The notes under the pieces are model-generated. The model worked only from the letters and a program-made list of their open reading frames with translations. It was not told where the DNA came from and did not search any database. This document shows, piece after piece, positions 1 through 6,214 of a stretch of 6,607 nucleotides of DNA. A program made the position numbers and the translations under genes. Source of the stretch: an uncultured Methanosarcinales archaeon (GTDB taxonomy: Archaea; Halobacteriota; Methanosarcinia; Methanotrichales; Methanotrichaceae). Positions within the stretch are counted from its first letter, which is position 1, and every line of letters starts with the position of its first letter. Where the stretch lies: NCBI GenBank assembly GCA_937864385.1, contig CALMJN010000230.1, positions 1 through 6,607 of the forward strand, written 5' to 3'.

Positions 1-368
1 TGGGCTGCATGTTCGCCTGCAGCCGCATCCGAAGCGGCACCGTCTCCCTGGACAGCAGCGCCATCAAGGTCCAGACCCAGGGTGGCATTGAGGGAGACTA
101 TCGGATTGTGGTCTGCCGGGCCTGCAGCGATCCGCCCTGCGCCCGGGCCTGTCCCACCGGTGCCCTGGAGAAGAAGGCGGGTGGAATGGTGGTATTTCAC
201 AAAGATCTCTGTACCGGCTGCGGCAGCTGCGAGAAGGCCTGTCTGGTAGGAGCCATTGCCTTGGGCAAGGAGAAGATGCCCATAAAGTGCATCCATTGCG
301 GCTCTTGCGTCGAGTTCTGTCCCCATGGAGTCCTGGAGATAGAGGAGATTGCTCTGGAGGGAGAATGA
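1..368 (+). CDS. Multi-cluster [4Fe-4S] ferredoxin-like electron-transfer subunit (5' end cut off by window)
   Basis: This is the 3' part of an iron-sulfur subunit that probably carries electrons to or from the tungsten enzyme encoded one base downstream. The frame is already open at the window edge (first full codon at base 3). It reads G-C-M-F-A-C, which looks like the tail of a CxxCxxCxxxC motif whose first cysteines lie upstream. The ATG at base 9 falls inside that motif and is therefore an internal Met, not the start. Counting from that Met, three more cysteine groups follow: C36-x2-C39-x4-C44-x3-C48-P, then C-T-G-C-G-S-C-x3-C, then C-I-H-C-G-S-C-x3-C-P. This is the four-cluster layout of DmsB/HycB-type and AOR-partner ferredoxins such as AorA and YdhY. 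No signal peptide can be judged because the N-terminus is missing; a cytoplasmic site is likely. The stop TGA is at 366-368. The family is secure; the partnership with AOR rests on adjacency. Confidence 0.9.
   Translation, partial: GCMFACSRIRSGTVSLDSSAIKVQTQGGIEGDYRIVVCRACSDPPCARACPTGALEKKAGGMVVFHKDLCTGCGSCEKACLVGAIALGKEKMPIKCIHCGSCVEFCPHGVLEIEEIALEGE
356..363 (+). promoter_or_regulatory. Ribosome binding site setting the AOR start
   Basis: GGAGGGAG lies six bases before the ATG at 370. It sits inside the last codons of the ferredoxin gene, so the two genes look translationally coupled. It also lies downstream of the in-frame ATG at 349, which has no comparable site close by, and so favours 370 as the true start. 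Confidence 0.8.
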
Positions 369-369
369 A

Positions 370-2106
370 ATGCTGCGAAAGGTTCTCTACATAGATCTAA
401 CCCGCCAGGAGTCCTGGGTCGAGGAGAGACAGAAGCTCTTCGAGAGCTGGATGGGGGGGACTGGGGTTGGAATCAGGCTGCTCCAGGAGGAGTGCCCGCC
501 CGGTACGGATCCGCTCTCGCCTGAATCCCCGATCATCCTGTCCATTGGCCCCTTGAACGGCGTCTTTCCCGTGGCCACCAAGACCGCGGCCACATTCAAG
601 TCCCCCCTGACGGGAAACCTGGGCGAGTCCTACGCCGGGGGAAGGCTCTCGCTGGCTCTCCGCTTCGCCGGACATGAAGCAGTGGTTATAAAAGGGCGAG
701 CCGAGCGGCCTTCTTACATCTCCATAAACGACCAGGAGGTCAGGACCAAGGATGCCACATCCATCTGGGGAGTGGATGCCCAGACCACAGGCATAATTCT
801 GCGCGATCGCGAGCCCGGTGTGGGCCGGAGAAGCATCATCCGCATCGGTCCGGCGGGCGAAGCTGGTGTACGGTTCGCCTGTGTCATGGTGGACACCTAC
901 CGTCACTTCGGGCGGCTGGGGCTGGGAGCTGTCTTCGGCTCCAAGAATCTCAAGGCCCTGGCGGTATCGGGAACGGAGCATGTGGATGTCCCCGATATCA
1001 AGCGCTACAAAGCTGTCTACAATCGGCTCTATAGGGCGGCGGTCCATACCGAGGTGATGGAGAAGTATCATGACATAGGCACCTCGGTGAACATCAGCGT
1101 CCTAAACTGGCTGCGGGGCCTGCCCACCAAGAACTTCCTGCTCTCCAGCTTTCCCGAGGCAGAAAAGATCGGCGGGGAGGTCTTCGCAGAAAAGCATCTC
1201 ATCCGCCGGTTCTCCTGTGCCGGCTGCCCCATAGGCTGCGTGCACATTGCCGCTCTCAAGACCGCCTTCTCCGAGCACCATGAGTTCGAGGTGAGACGGG
1301 TCTCCTATGACTATGAGCCCATCTACTCCCTGGGATCCAACCTGGGGGTGAAGACGGCGGAGGGAATTTTGCAGCTTATCGACGCCTGCGAGAGGCTGGG
1401 GCTGGATGTCATGTCCGCCGGGGTGGTCCTCTCCTGGGCCACGGAAGCACTGGAGAAGGGGCTGATCACCGAGAAGGAGACCATGGGCGTGCCTCTGCAA
1501 TGGAACGAAGTGGAGGGCTATGCCAAAGCCCTAAATCTCATGGTCCGAGCCCCCAATGAGTTCTATGCCTCCCTGGGCAGGGGGGCGGAATATGCGGCAA
1601 AGAAACACGGTGGCCTGGAATATGCCATGACCCTGGGGGGAAACGAGGTCTCGGGCTACCATACCGGCCCCGCCTCCATAGTGGGCCAGCTGGTTGGGTC
1701 TCGCCACTCCCATCTGGACAACGCCGGATATGGCATAGACCAGAAAGCGCTCAAGAAGCCCATGGACCTGGAGACTATGGTCGAAGAGATCATCAAGGAG
1801 GACAACTCCCGGGGCGTCTTCAACTCCCTGGTGGCTTGCCTCTTTGCCCGCGGCGTTTACAGTGAGGAGAATATCATCGACTCTCTGGGGGCGGTGGGGA
1901 TAATCAAGAGCAAAGACGACCTGGAGAGCTTGGGAGAAAGGATCTTCCAGGAGAAATACAAGTTCAAGGTCCAGGAGGGCTTCGACCTCTCCGCCGCCCG
2001 GGTGCCCCGCCGGTTTTTTGAGACGGTCTCCGCCTCAGGCATGGTCACGGCAGAAATGGTGCAGGAGATGCTCGGAATCTACAGGAAGAAAAGAGGATGG
2101 AGCTAG
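370..2106 (+). CDS. aor: Tungsten-containing aldehyde:ferredoxin oxidoreductase (AOR family)
   Basis: AOR-family enzymes oxidise aldehydes to carboxylic acids, or the reverse, on a tungsten bis-pyranopterin and pass electrons through one [4Fe-4S] cluster to ferredoxin. The 578-residue length is near the usual ~600. The N-terminal pterin domain shows GGTGVG near residue 30, K-S-P-L-T-G followed by A-G-G around residues 77-90, and G-R-L-G-L-G-A-V-F-G-S-K-N-L-K-A near residues 183-200. Cluster ligands are C283-x2-C286-x3-C290 and C490. They match Pyrococcus furiosus AOR C288/C291/C295/C494 (numbers from memory) in spacing. E316 (Y-E-P) and H448 (S-H-L) fit the catalytic Glu313 and His448 of that enzyme. 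The two pterin motifs read E341-R-L-G-L-D346 and N485-S-L-V-A-C490, with Glu and Asn where Pyrococcus has Asp. The start at 370 follows a strong ribosome site, and M-L-R-K-V-L-Y-I-D-L resembles family N-termini. One base separates it from the ferredoxin gene. The substrate cannot be told from sequence; a benzoyl-CoA-reductase-like BamB role is less likely but not excluded. Confidence 0.93.
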   Translation: MLRKVLYIDLTRQESWVEERQKLFESWMGGTGVGIRLLQEECPPGTDPLSPESPIILSIGPLNGVFPVATKTAATFKSPLTGNLGESYAGGRLSLALRFAGHEAVVIKGRAERPSYISINDQEVRTKDATSIWGVDAQTTGIILRDREPGVGRRSIIRIGPAGEAGVRFACVMVDTYRHFGRLGLGAVFGSKNLKALAVSGTEHVDVPDIKRYKAVYNRLYRAAVHTEVMEKYHDIGTSVNISVLNWLRGLPTKNFLLSSFPEAEKIGGEVFAEKHLIRRFSCAGCPIGCVHIAALKTAFSEHHEFEVRRVSYDYEPIYSLGSNLGVKTAEGILQLIDACERLGLDVMSAGVVLSWATEALEKGLITEKETMGVPLQWNEVEGYAKALNLMVRAPNEFYASLGRGAEYAAKKHGGLEYAMTLGGNEVSGYHTGPASIVGQLVGSRHSHLDNAGYGIDQKALKKPMDLETMVEEIIKEDNSRGVFNSLVACLFARGVYSEENIIDSLGAVGIIKSKDDLESLGERIFQEKYKFKVQEGFDLSAARVPRRFFETVSASGMVTAEMVQEMLGIYRKKRGWS

Positions 2107-2783
2107 CGCCCCATATCATCATCCGCCGATTCCTTTATCTTTTTCCTCTTCTGGGACGGTCTGAGCGACTTTTTGGCTGAGGCTGCCCCTCTTTCGCCCA
2201 CCCCACTTTCATCCGCCAAAAGACTCTCCTTCTCTCTCTTCCTCCCCTTTATCATCCCCTTGCTCTCCATTCTCTCCTTGACCATCCTTTTGACCTCGTC
2301 TGCTCCCACAGAGAAGACCTCGCCGATCAGCTCCATGGCTGCATCCAGCTCTCTGCCCAGCATGGGATCGGCGCCGCTGCTCCGGCCGGCAAGAAGGCAG
2401 AGCCGTTCCAGGGGCCTGTCCACCAGCTCTGAGGAGTACCTCTGCGGCTTCTCCTGGAAGATTCGCAGCATGGAAAAGATGTAAGGATAGACTGCCGTCT
2501 CGGGATTGATGCGGTAGAAGGTGTTGGTTTTCTTCTTGGCCTCGGCCCGGGGAGAGGGCAAGATGCGCCTCTCCACGAAGACTATCTCCAGCCTCTCCAG
2601 CTTGTCCAGCTTGTTGATGAGAGTGGTCTGGTTCCAGAAGGGACCTCCCCCCGTGGGCCCCATCTCCCGCCAGATCTGATTGAGCTGGACATAGCCTCCT
2701 TTGCGCCGCAGGTAGATCAGTAGAGAGGCCAGAGGGGCCTGATCCCGCTGCAGGGCAGTGTAGCGGGCGAACTCATCCAACAT
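2103..2783 (-). CDS. Winged-helix DNA-binding protein with basic C-terminal tail, probable transcription regulator
   Basis: I do not recognise this 226-residue protein as a named family. Residues about 18-92 look like a winged helix: a helix at 18-28 (L-A-S-L-L-I-Y-L-R-R-K), a second at 33-41, a probable recognition helix at 51-65 (N-Q-T-T-L-I-N-K-L-D-K-L-E-R-L), then a beta wing rich in Lys/Arg ending in T-F-Y-R-I near 88-92. This resembles PadR/MarR-type folds in outline. A middle part (about 98-175) is predicted helical and may dimerise. Residues 176-226 are a Lys/Arg/Ser/Glu-rich, likely disordered tail (K-R-K-K-I-K-E near 212-218). No ligand-binding domain, membrane segment or metal-site Cys cluster is seen. 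The ATG at 2783 has a GAGGT ribosome site seven bases upstream. The gene is divergent from the nucleotide-sugar operon, with 92 bases between starts, and convergent with AOR, overlapping it by four bases. Regulation of the sugar operon or of itself is inference from position. Confidence 0.8.
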   Translation of the reverse strand: MLDEFARYTALQRDQAPLASLLIYLRRKGGYVQLNQIWREMGPTGGGPFWNQTTLINKLDKLERLEIVFVERRILPSPRAEAKKKTNTFYRINPETAVYPYIFSMLRIFQEKPQRYSSELVDRPLERLCLLAGRSSGADPMLGRELDAAMELIGEVFSVGADEVKRMVKERMESKGMIKGRKREKESLLADESGVGERGAASAKKSLRPSQKRKKIKESADDDMGR

Positions 2784-2875
2784 AGATGCTACCTCTAATG
2801 TGCAACTCTAAAGCATTTGTGGTTTCTTTACAAAGCCTTTTAAGCCTTAGCTGCCCTCAACCGCAGGGATATATG
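2784..2875. promoter_or_regulatory. Divergent intergenic promoter region between the regulator and the nucleotide-sugar operon
   Basis: This 92-base gap must hold promoters for both strands. It is GC-poor only in its centre (about 2821-2849), where TTTACAAA (2827-2834) and TTTTAA (2838-2843) are the best TATA-like stretches. Either could serve the + gene, with initiation around 2855-2866. Read on the other strand, the same bases lie about 45-60 bases before the regulator ATG, leaving room for a leader holding its GAGGT site (complement of 2791-2796). The heptamer AAGCCTT occurs twice, at 2833-2839 and 2842-2848, a nine-base period that could be an operator or chance. No perfect TATA box (TTTATATA) is present, so exact promoter positions are uncertain. 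Confidence 0.55.
2865..2869 (+). promoter_or_regulatory. Weak ribosome binding site before the GlmU-like gene
   Basis: AGGGA is the only SD-like stretch near the conserved start. It is six bases from the ATG at 2876 and only three from the ATG at 2873, so it favours the second of the two tandem ATG codons. It is weaker than the sites of the neighbouring genes. Confidence 0.5.
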
Positions 2876-4087
2876 ATGCAAGCCATAATTCTCGCCGCCG
2901 GGGAGGGCAGCCGCATGAGGCCTCTGACCGCCCGCCGGCCCAAGGTGATGCTGCCCGTGGCCGGCAGGCCTTTTTTAGAGCATATCATCCTCCGAGCCCG
3001 CACGGCGGGAGCGGATAGAATTGTTCTGGTGGTGGGATACTGCGGCGAGGCGGTGCGCTCCTACTTCGGTGACGGCAGCCGGCTGGCTCTGCAGATAGAA
3101 TATGCCGTTCAGGACAGGCAGCTTGGCACGGGCCACGCCCTCCTGGCTGCTGAGGATCTGGCGGAGAGCTCTTTCCTGGTATTAAACGGCGACGTGCTTC
3201 CTGATGAGCCGTCCCTGCTTGCTCTGGCCAGCCGCGGGCCAGCCGTCTCGGCTATCAAGGTAGTGGACCCCAGCCGCTATGGCGTCTTTGTCAAGGATGG
3301 GGGCCGGATGATGTCAGTGGTGGAGAAGAGCGACAGCCCTCCCTCCAATCTGGCCAATGCCGGCATCTATCATTTTTCTGCCAGCATATTCGATGCCCTG
3401 CGGGCTATACCGCTATCGGAGCGGGGCGAATATGAGCTGACCGATGCCCTCAACCTGCTCGCAGCCAGAGAGAGCATAGCAATAGTGGAGCTATCCCGCT
3501 GGATGGAGATAGGCCGGCCCTGGGATATCCTGGCCGCCAATGAGACCCTGCTCAAAGATCAGGTCGGCCAAATCGTGGGAGTGGTTGAGAGGGGAGCCAC
3601 ACTCAAGGGAGATGTTTCCCTTGGTCGAGGCAGCATCATCCGCTCCGGAGCCTATATAGAGGGACCTGTCCTGATCGGAGAGTACTGCGACATCGGCCCC
3701 AACTGCTTTATCCGGCCCACCACCTGCATCGGCGACCGGGTGAGGATTGGAAATGCAGTTGAAGTCAAGAACAGTGCCATCATGAACGACAGCAAGATCG
3801 GCCACCTCTCCTATGTGGGCGACAGCGTCATCGGAGAAGGCTGCAATTTCGGGGCGGGAACCATCTGCTCCAATCTGCGCCACGATGGCAAGAGCATCAA
3901 ATCCTATGTCAAGGGAGAGAGGGTAGACAGCGGCAGGCGCAAGATGGGAGTGATAATGGGGGACGACGCCATGACCGGAATCAATACCAGCATCTATCCC
4001 GGTACGGTCATAGAGCCCGGCTTCCGGGGCTTGCCGGCAGCAGTTCTTAAAAGGCTGGTCTGCGCCAGCCAGCCGGCAGAAAAATAA
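2876..4087 (+). CDS. glmU: Bifunctional GlcN-1-P acetyltransferase / GlcNAc-1-P uridylyltransferase, archaeal GlmU-like
   Basis: The protein (403 residues) probably acetylates glucosamine-1-phosphate and joins the product to UTP, giving UDP-GlcNAc, the substrate for the next enzymes in the operon. The N-terminal nucleotidyltransferase domain (about 1-230) has L-A-A-G-E-G-S-R-M-R-P-L-T (6-18) with R-P-K at 21-23, Q79-D-R-Q-L-G-T-G-H-A, the metal-binding N-G-D106, V-E150-K151 and N161-A-G-I-Y. The C-terminal part (about 245-375) is a left-handed beta-helix of hexapeptide repeats. H310, Y313, N333 and K342 keep the spacing of the acetyltransferase residues reported for Sulfolobus ST0452 (308/311/331/340, from memory). 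The segment with S-G-R-R-K-M-G is typical of archaeal rather than bacterial GlmU. The start at 2876 (or 2873) gives the standard M-Q-A-I-I-L-A-A-G; the open frame back to 2786 would add about 30 unconserved residues across the promoter. A glucose-1-P thymidylyltransferase or other sugar specificity is possible, since these enzymes are promiscuous. Confidence 0.9.
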   Translation: MQAIILAAGEGSRMRPLTARRPKVMLPVAGRPFLEHIILRARTAGADRIVLVVGYCGEAVRSYFGDGSRLALQIEYAVQDRQLGTGHALLAAEDLAESSFLVLNGDVLPDEPSLLALASRGPAVSAIKVVDPSRYGVFVKDGGRMMSVVEKSDSPPSNLANAGIYHFSASIFDALRAIPLSERGEYELTDALNLLAARESIAIVELSRWMEIGRPWDILAANETLLKDQVGQIVGVVERGATLKGDVSLGRGSIIRSGAYIEGPVLIGEYCDIGPNCFIRPTTCIGDRVRIGNAVEVKNSAIMNDSKIGHLSYVGDSVIGEGCNFGAGTICSNLRHDGKSIKSYVKGERVDSGRRKMGVIMGDDAMTGINTSIYPGTVIEPGFRGLPAAVLKRLVCASQPAEK

Positions 4088-4168
4088 AAAGCCTTTTCAA
4101 GACAGAGATAGATTGGCCCAGAGAAAGATGAGATCAAATGAGTGGTTCAAGGTTGGCAGGAGATCCTG
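4088..4168 (+). promoter_or_regulatory. 81-base gap between the GlmU-like and aminotransferase genes; possible internal promoter
   Basis: This is the only sizeable gap inside the operon. It opens with an A-rich run followed by GCCTTTT. The decamer AAAGCCTTTT at 4088-4097 is identical to 2832-2841 in the divergent promoter region. The A/T-rich stretch spanning the GlmU stop codon (about 4081-4097) could act as a weak TATA/BRE region with initiation near 4110-4120. No hairpin followed by a T-run is seen, so read-through from the upstream gene is also plausible. Confidence 0.35.
4158..4162 (+). promoter_or_regulatory. Ribosome binding site setting the aminotransferase start
   Basis: AGGAG lies six bases before the ATG at 4169. 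It lies downstream of the alternative in-frame GTG at 4142, which has no good site before it, and so settles the start at 4169. Confidence 0.8.
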
Positions 4169-5269
4169 ATGAGAGATTTTATTCCCATAGCCAGGCCCAT
4201 CATCGGCCAGGAAGAGATAAAAGCGGTAGAAGAGGTGCTGAAATCGGGAATGCTGGCCCAGGGAGAAGCGGTCAAGAGCTTTGAAGATGAGTTTGCCGCA
4301 TATCTGGGAGTGAAGAATGCCATAGCGGTGAACAACGGCACTGTTGCCCTGGACCTGGCCATAAAAGCCCTGGACCTCGAGCCGGGATCGGAGATCATAA
4401 CCCCCGCTTTCACCTTCATCGCCACAGCCAACTGCGCTCTATATCAGGGCCTGCGACCTGTCTTTGCCGATGTGGATGAGAAAACATTCAATATCGATCC
4501 AGACGACATGCAGGAGAGGATCACCCCCCGGACCAAAGCGGTGATAGGAGTCCACCTCTACGGCCAGCCCTTCCAGATTTCCGCAGTTCAGGAGATCTGC
4601 CAGGACAGGAGCATTGCTCTGGTGGAGGACTGCGCCCAGGCCCATGGAGCGGAATGGAAGGGAAAGAAGGTGGGCTCATTCGGAACGGGCTGCTTCTCCT
4701 TCTATCCCACCAAGAATATGACCACCGGAGAGGGGGGCATGATCACCACTGATGATGATGCTCTGGCGGCTCGTCTGCGACTCCTGAGAAGCCACGGGGA
4801 TTCCGGCAAGTACAACCACATCACTCTCGGCTACAACTACAGGATGATGAACCTGCAGGGCGCTCTGGGACTGGTCCAGCTCAGGCGGCTGGAGGAGTTT
4901 ACAGCCAGAAGAATCGCCAATGCTGGATATTTAAATGATCAAATCAAGGCCACGGGCATAAGTACGCCTTTCCAGATGGACGGCGTCCGGCATGTCTATC
5001 ATCAATATGTGGTGCGGGTAGAGGATGAGCTGCATGCTTCCCGAGAGAGGCTGATGGAGTACCTGCAGGCCAAGGGCGTGGGCAGCGCGGTTCACTATCC
5101 CAAAGCAGTCTATCAGCAGCCCTTCTATAAGGATCTGGGATACACCGATGTCTCCTGTCCCGTGGCCGAGGATGTCTCCCGGCGGGTGATGAGCCTGCCA
5201 GTGCATCCCGCTCTATCAGCCGAGGAGCTGCAATATATATCGGAAACCATGAATTCCTTTGAGGCCTGA
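4169..5269 (+). CDS. wbpE: DegT/DnrJ/EryC1 PLP-dependent sugar aminotransferase, WbpE-like (UDP-3-keto sugar 3-aminotransferase)
   Basis: This enzyme likely transfers an amino group from glutamate to C3 of the 3-keto UDP-sugar made by the dehydrogenase encoded next. It has 366 residues, the usual family length. The N-terminus reads M-R-D-F-I-P-I-A-R-P, followed by the substrate-loop motif S-G-M-L-A-Q-G and the cofactor phosphate region N-N-G-T-V-A-L. D154 in V-E-D-C-A-Q-A-H-G-A should contact the pyridine nitrogen. K182 in S-F-Y-P-T-K-N should form the Schiff base with PLP; Pseudomonas WbpE uses K185 (from memory). E-G-G-M follows shortly after, and the C-terminal part has V-H-Y-P-K and S-L-P-V-H-P, as in the family. 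The stop is two bases before the dehydrogenase start, so the two are probably coupled. DegT enzymes also act on 4-keto sugars (ArnB, PseC, DesI types). The 3-amino assignment rests mainly on the two downstream neighbours. The protein is soluble and cytoplasmic. Confidence 0.9.
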   Translation: MRDFIPIARPIIGQEEIKAVEEVLKSGMLAQGEAVKSFEDEFAAYLGVKNAIAVNNGTVALDLAIKALDLEPGSEIITPAFTFIATANCALYQGLRPVFADVDEKTFNIDPDDMQERITPRTKAVIGVHLYGQPFQISAVQEICQDRSIALVEDCAQAHGAEWKGKKVGSFGTGCFSFYPTKNMTTGEGGMITTDDDALAARLRLLRSHGDSGKYNHITLGYNYRMMNLQGALGLVQLRRLEEFTARRIANAGYLNDQIKATGISTPFQMDGVRHVYHQYVVRVEDELHASRERLMEYLQAKGVGSAVHYPKAVYQQPFYKDLGYTDVSCPVAEDVSRRVMSLPVHPALSAEELQYISETMNSFEA

Positions 5270-5271
5270 AT

Positions 5272-6195
5272 ATGGACGTGGGAGTTTTAGGCGTCGGTGC
5301 CATGGGGCGGAACCATGTGCGGGTTTACTCCGAGCTGAAGGGAGTAGATACGGTTTATGTCTATGATCCCCTGCCGGAAAATGCGGAAAAAGCGGGGGAG
5401 TATGCCAGCATATGCGCCTCCCTGGAAGAGCTGCTGGAGAGGGTGGAAGCAGTCAGCATCTGCGTTCCCACCCGATATCACTTTGAGACGGCGAAAAAGG
5501 TGATCCAGGCGGGCATAAATTGCCTTATCGAAAAGCCCATCACCCTGACTGCGGAAGAGGGCTCGAAGCTTCTCCAGATCATAGAGAACTCAGGACTGGT
5601 GGTTGGTGTGGGCCATATTGAGAGGTTCAATCCCATCGTCTCCGAGATGGCCAAGATCGCCAAGAGACCGGCTTATGTCTCCATCAAGAGGCACAATCCC
5701 ACCTCCAGCCGAATCACCGATGCCTCGGTGGTGGAGGACCTCATGATCCACGATATCGATGTGGCCTTCAATGTGCTATTCAAGGGAGAGGAAGACTTTC
5801 ATATTCACAGCGCCGGAAGCGCCAACTTCTGCGAGGCTCTGGCCGTATTCCCCCATTCGGTCCTGGCCATATCCGCTAGCCGTCTCTCCTCCAAGAAGTT
5901 CCGCACCTTTTATGTGGAGTCGGAGGACTTCACTGCGGAAGGCGACTTCATGACCCAGGAGGTTTACATTTACCGCAAGCCTGGGAAATACGGCGTGGAG
6001 AACGAGAGGTATCTGCAGGAGAATATCATCGAGAAGGTCCTGGTCAATAAGGTCGAGCCCCTAAAGGTGGAGTTGAAGGCATTCCTGGACTGCATTAAAG
6101 CCAGAAAGAGCTTCCCAGTGACACCGCAGGAGGCGCTCAAAAACCTGCAGATCTGCGAGAGGATCAAAAGGGACCTGCATATCGGTGCTCCTTAG
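5272..6195 (+). CDS. wbpB: Gfo/Idh/MocA-family UDP-sugar 3-dehydrogenase (WbpB/WlbA or GnnA type)
   Basis: The enzyme probably oxidises C3 of UDP-GlcNAc or UDP-GlcNAcA with NAD+, producing the 3-keto sugar for the aminotransferase. Its 307 residues begin with a Rossmann fold, G7-V-G9-A-M-G12-R-N-H15. The family signature E87-K88-P89 supplies the catalytic Lys. D156-L-M-I-H160-D-I-D sits where the active-site His of the family occurs. The C-terminal half is the beta-sheet substrate domain. Methanococcus maripaludis MMP0352, a relative of this group, is described as a UDP-GlcNAc 3-dehydrogenase (from memory). The protein could therefore act on the neutral sugar (GnnA-like) rather than the uronic acid (WbpB-like), and sequence alone does not decide. 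The ATG at 5272 follows GAGG at 5261-5264 with seven bases between, two bases after the previous stop. The next gene begins within about 20 bases of its stop. Other substrates in this broad family cannot be fully ruled out. Confidence 0.88.
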   Translation: MDVGVLGVGAMGRNHVRVYSELKGVDTVYVYDPLPENAEKAGEYASICASLEELLERVEAVSICVPTRYHFETAKKVIQAGINCLIEKPITLTAEEGSKLLQIIENSGLVVGVGHIERFNPIVSEMAKIAKRPAYVSIKRHNPTSSRITDASVVEDLMIHDIDVAFNVLFKGEEDFHIHSAGSANFCEALAVFPHSVLAISASRLSSKKFRTFYVESEDFTAEGDFMTQEVYIYRKPGKYGVENERYLQENIIEKVLVNKVEPLKVELKAFLDCIKARKSFPVTPQEALKNLQICERIKRDLHIGAP

Positions 6196-6204
6196 GAGAG
6201 GGTT

Positions 6205-6211
6205 GGGGAGG
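6205..6211 (+). promoter_or_regulatory. Ribosome binding site before the acetyltransferase gene
   Basis: GGGGAGG lies just three bases before the in-frame GTG at 6215, closer than the six or seven bases used by the genes upstream. No in-frame ATG fits the conserved N-terminus. The ATG at 6213 is out of frame. The close spacing leaves some doubt about the exact start. Confidence 0.55.
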
Positions 6212-6214
6212 AAT

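Noticed and set aside
9..11. ATG at 9 as the start of a short two-cluster ferredoxin
   Set aside because: The frame is open to the window edge and the Met lies within a C-M-F-A-C cysteine motif, so the gene begins upstream.
349..369. Upstream ATG at 349 as the AOR start
   Set aside because: It would add seven residues, lacks its own ribosome site, and the strong GGAGGGAG fits the ATG at 370.
397..1071. Long minus-strand open frame of 224 codons inside the AOR gene
   Set aside because: It is antisense to a clearly conserved AOR domain, its protein is low in family-like features, and such long shadows are common in GC-rich genes.
1102..1500. Minus-strand open frame of 132 codons in the AOR gene
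   Set aside because: It lies opposite the cluster-binding and pterin motifs of AOR and shows no recognisable domain.
2173..2484. Plus-strand 103-codon frame rich in Ser/Leu/Pro
   Set aside because: It is the complement of the regulator's Lys/Arg/Glu-rich coding region, where such composition is expected; the minus gene has a good ribosome site and fills the gap exactly.
2786..2875. N-terminal extension of the GlmU-like protein from ATG 2786
   Set aside because: It would place coding sequence over the whole divergent promoter region and before the universal M-Q-A-I-I-L-A-A-G start; the open frame appears fortuitous.
3491..3883. Minus-strand open frame of 130 codons in the GlmU-like gene
   Set aside because: The Gly/Asp/Ala/Ile-rich pattern mirrors the hexapeptide repeats on the coding strand; it is a shadow.
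4081..4101. Possible intrinsic terminator after the GlmU-like gene
   Set aside because: The A-rich/T-rich segment forms only a weak, imperfect, loopless symmetry (about 10 of 12 positions) with T-run of four, too short to call a terminator, and the following genes belong to the same pathway.
4142..4168. GTG at 4142 as the aminotransferase start
   Set aside because: The added residues are not family-like, and AGGAG at 4158-4162 is placed for the ATG at 4169.
4944..5303. Two overlapping minus-strand frames across the aminotransferase/dehydrogenase junction
   Set aside because: They lie opposite two genes with strong motif support, and no ribosome site or domain supports them.
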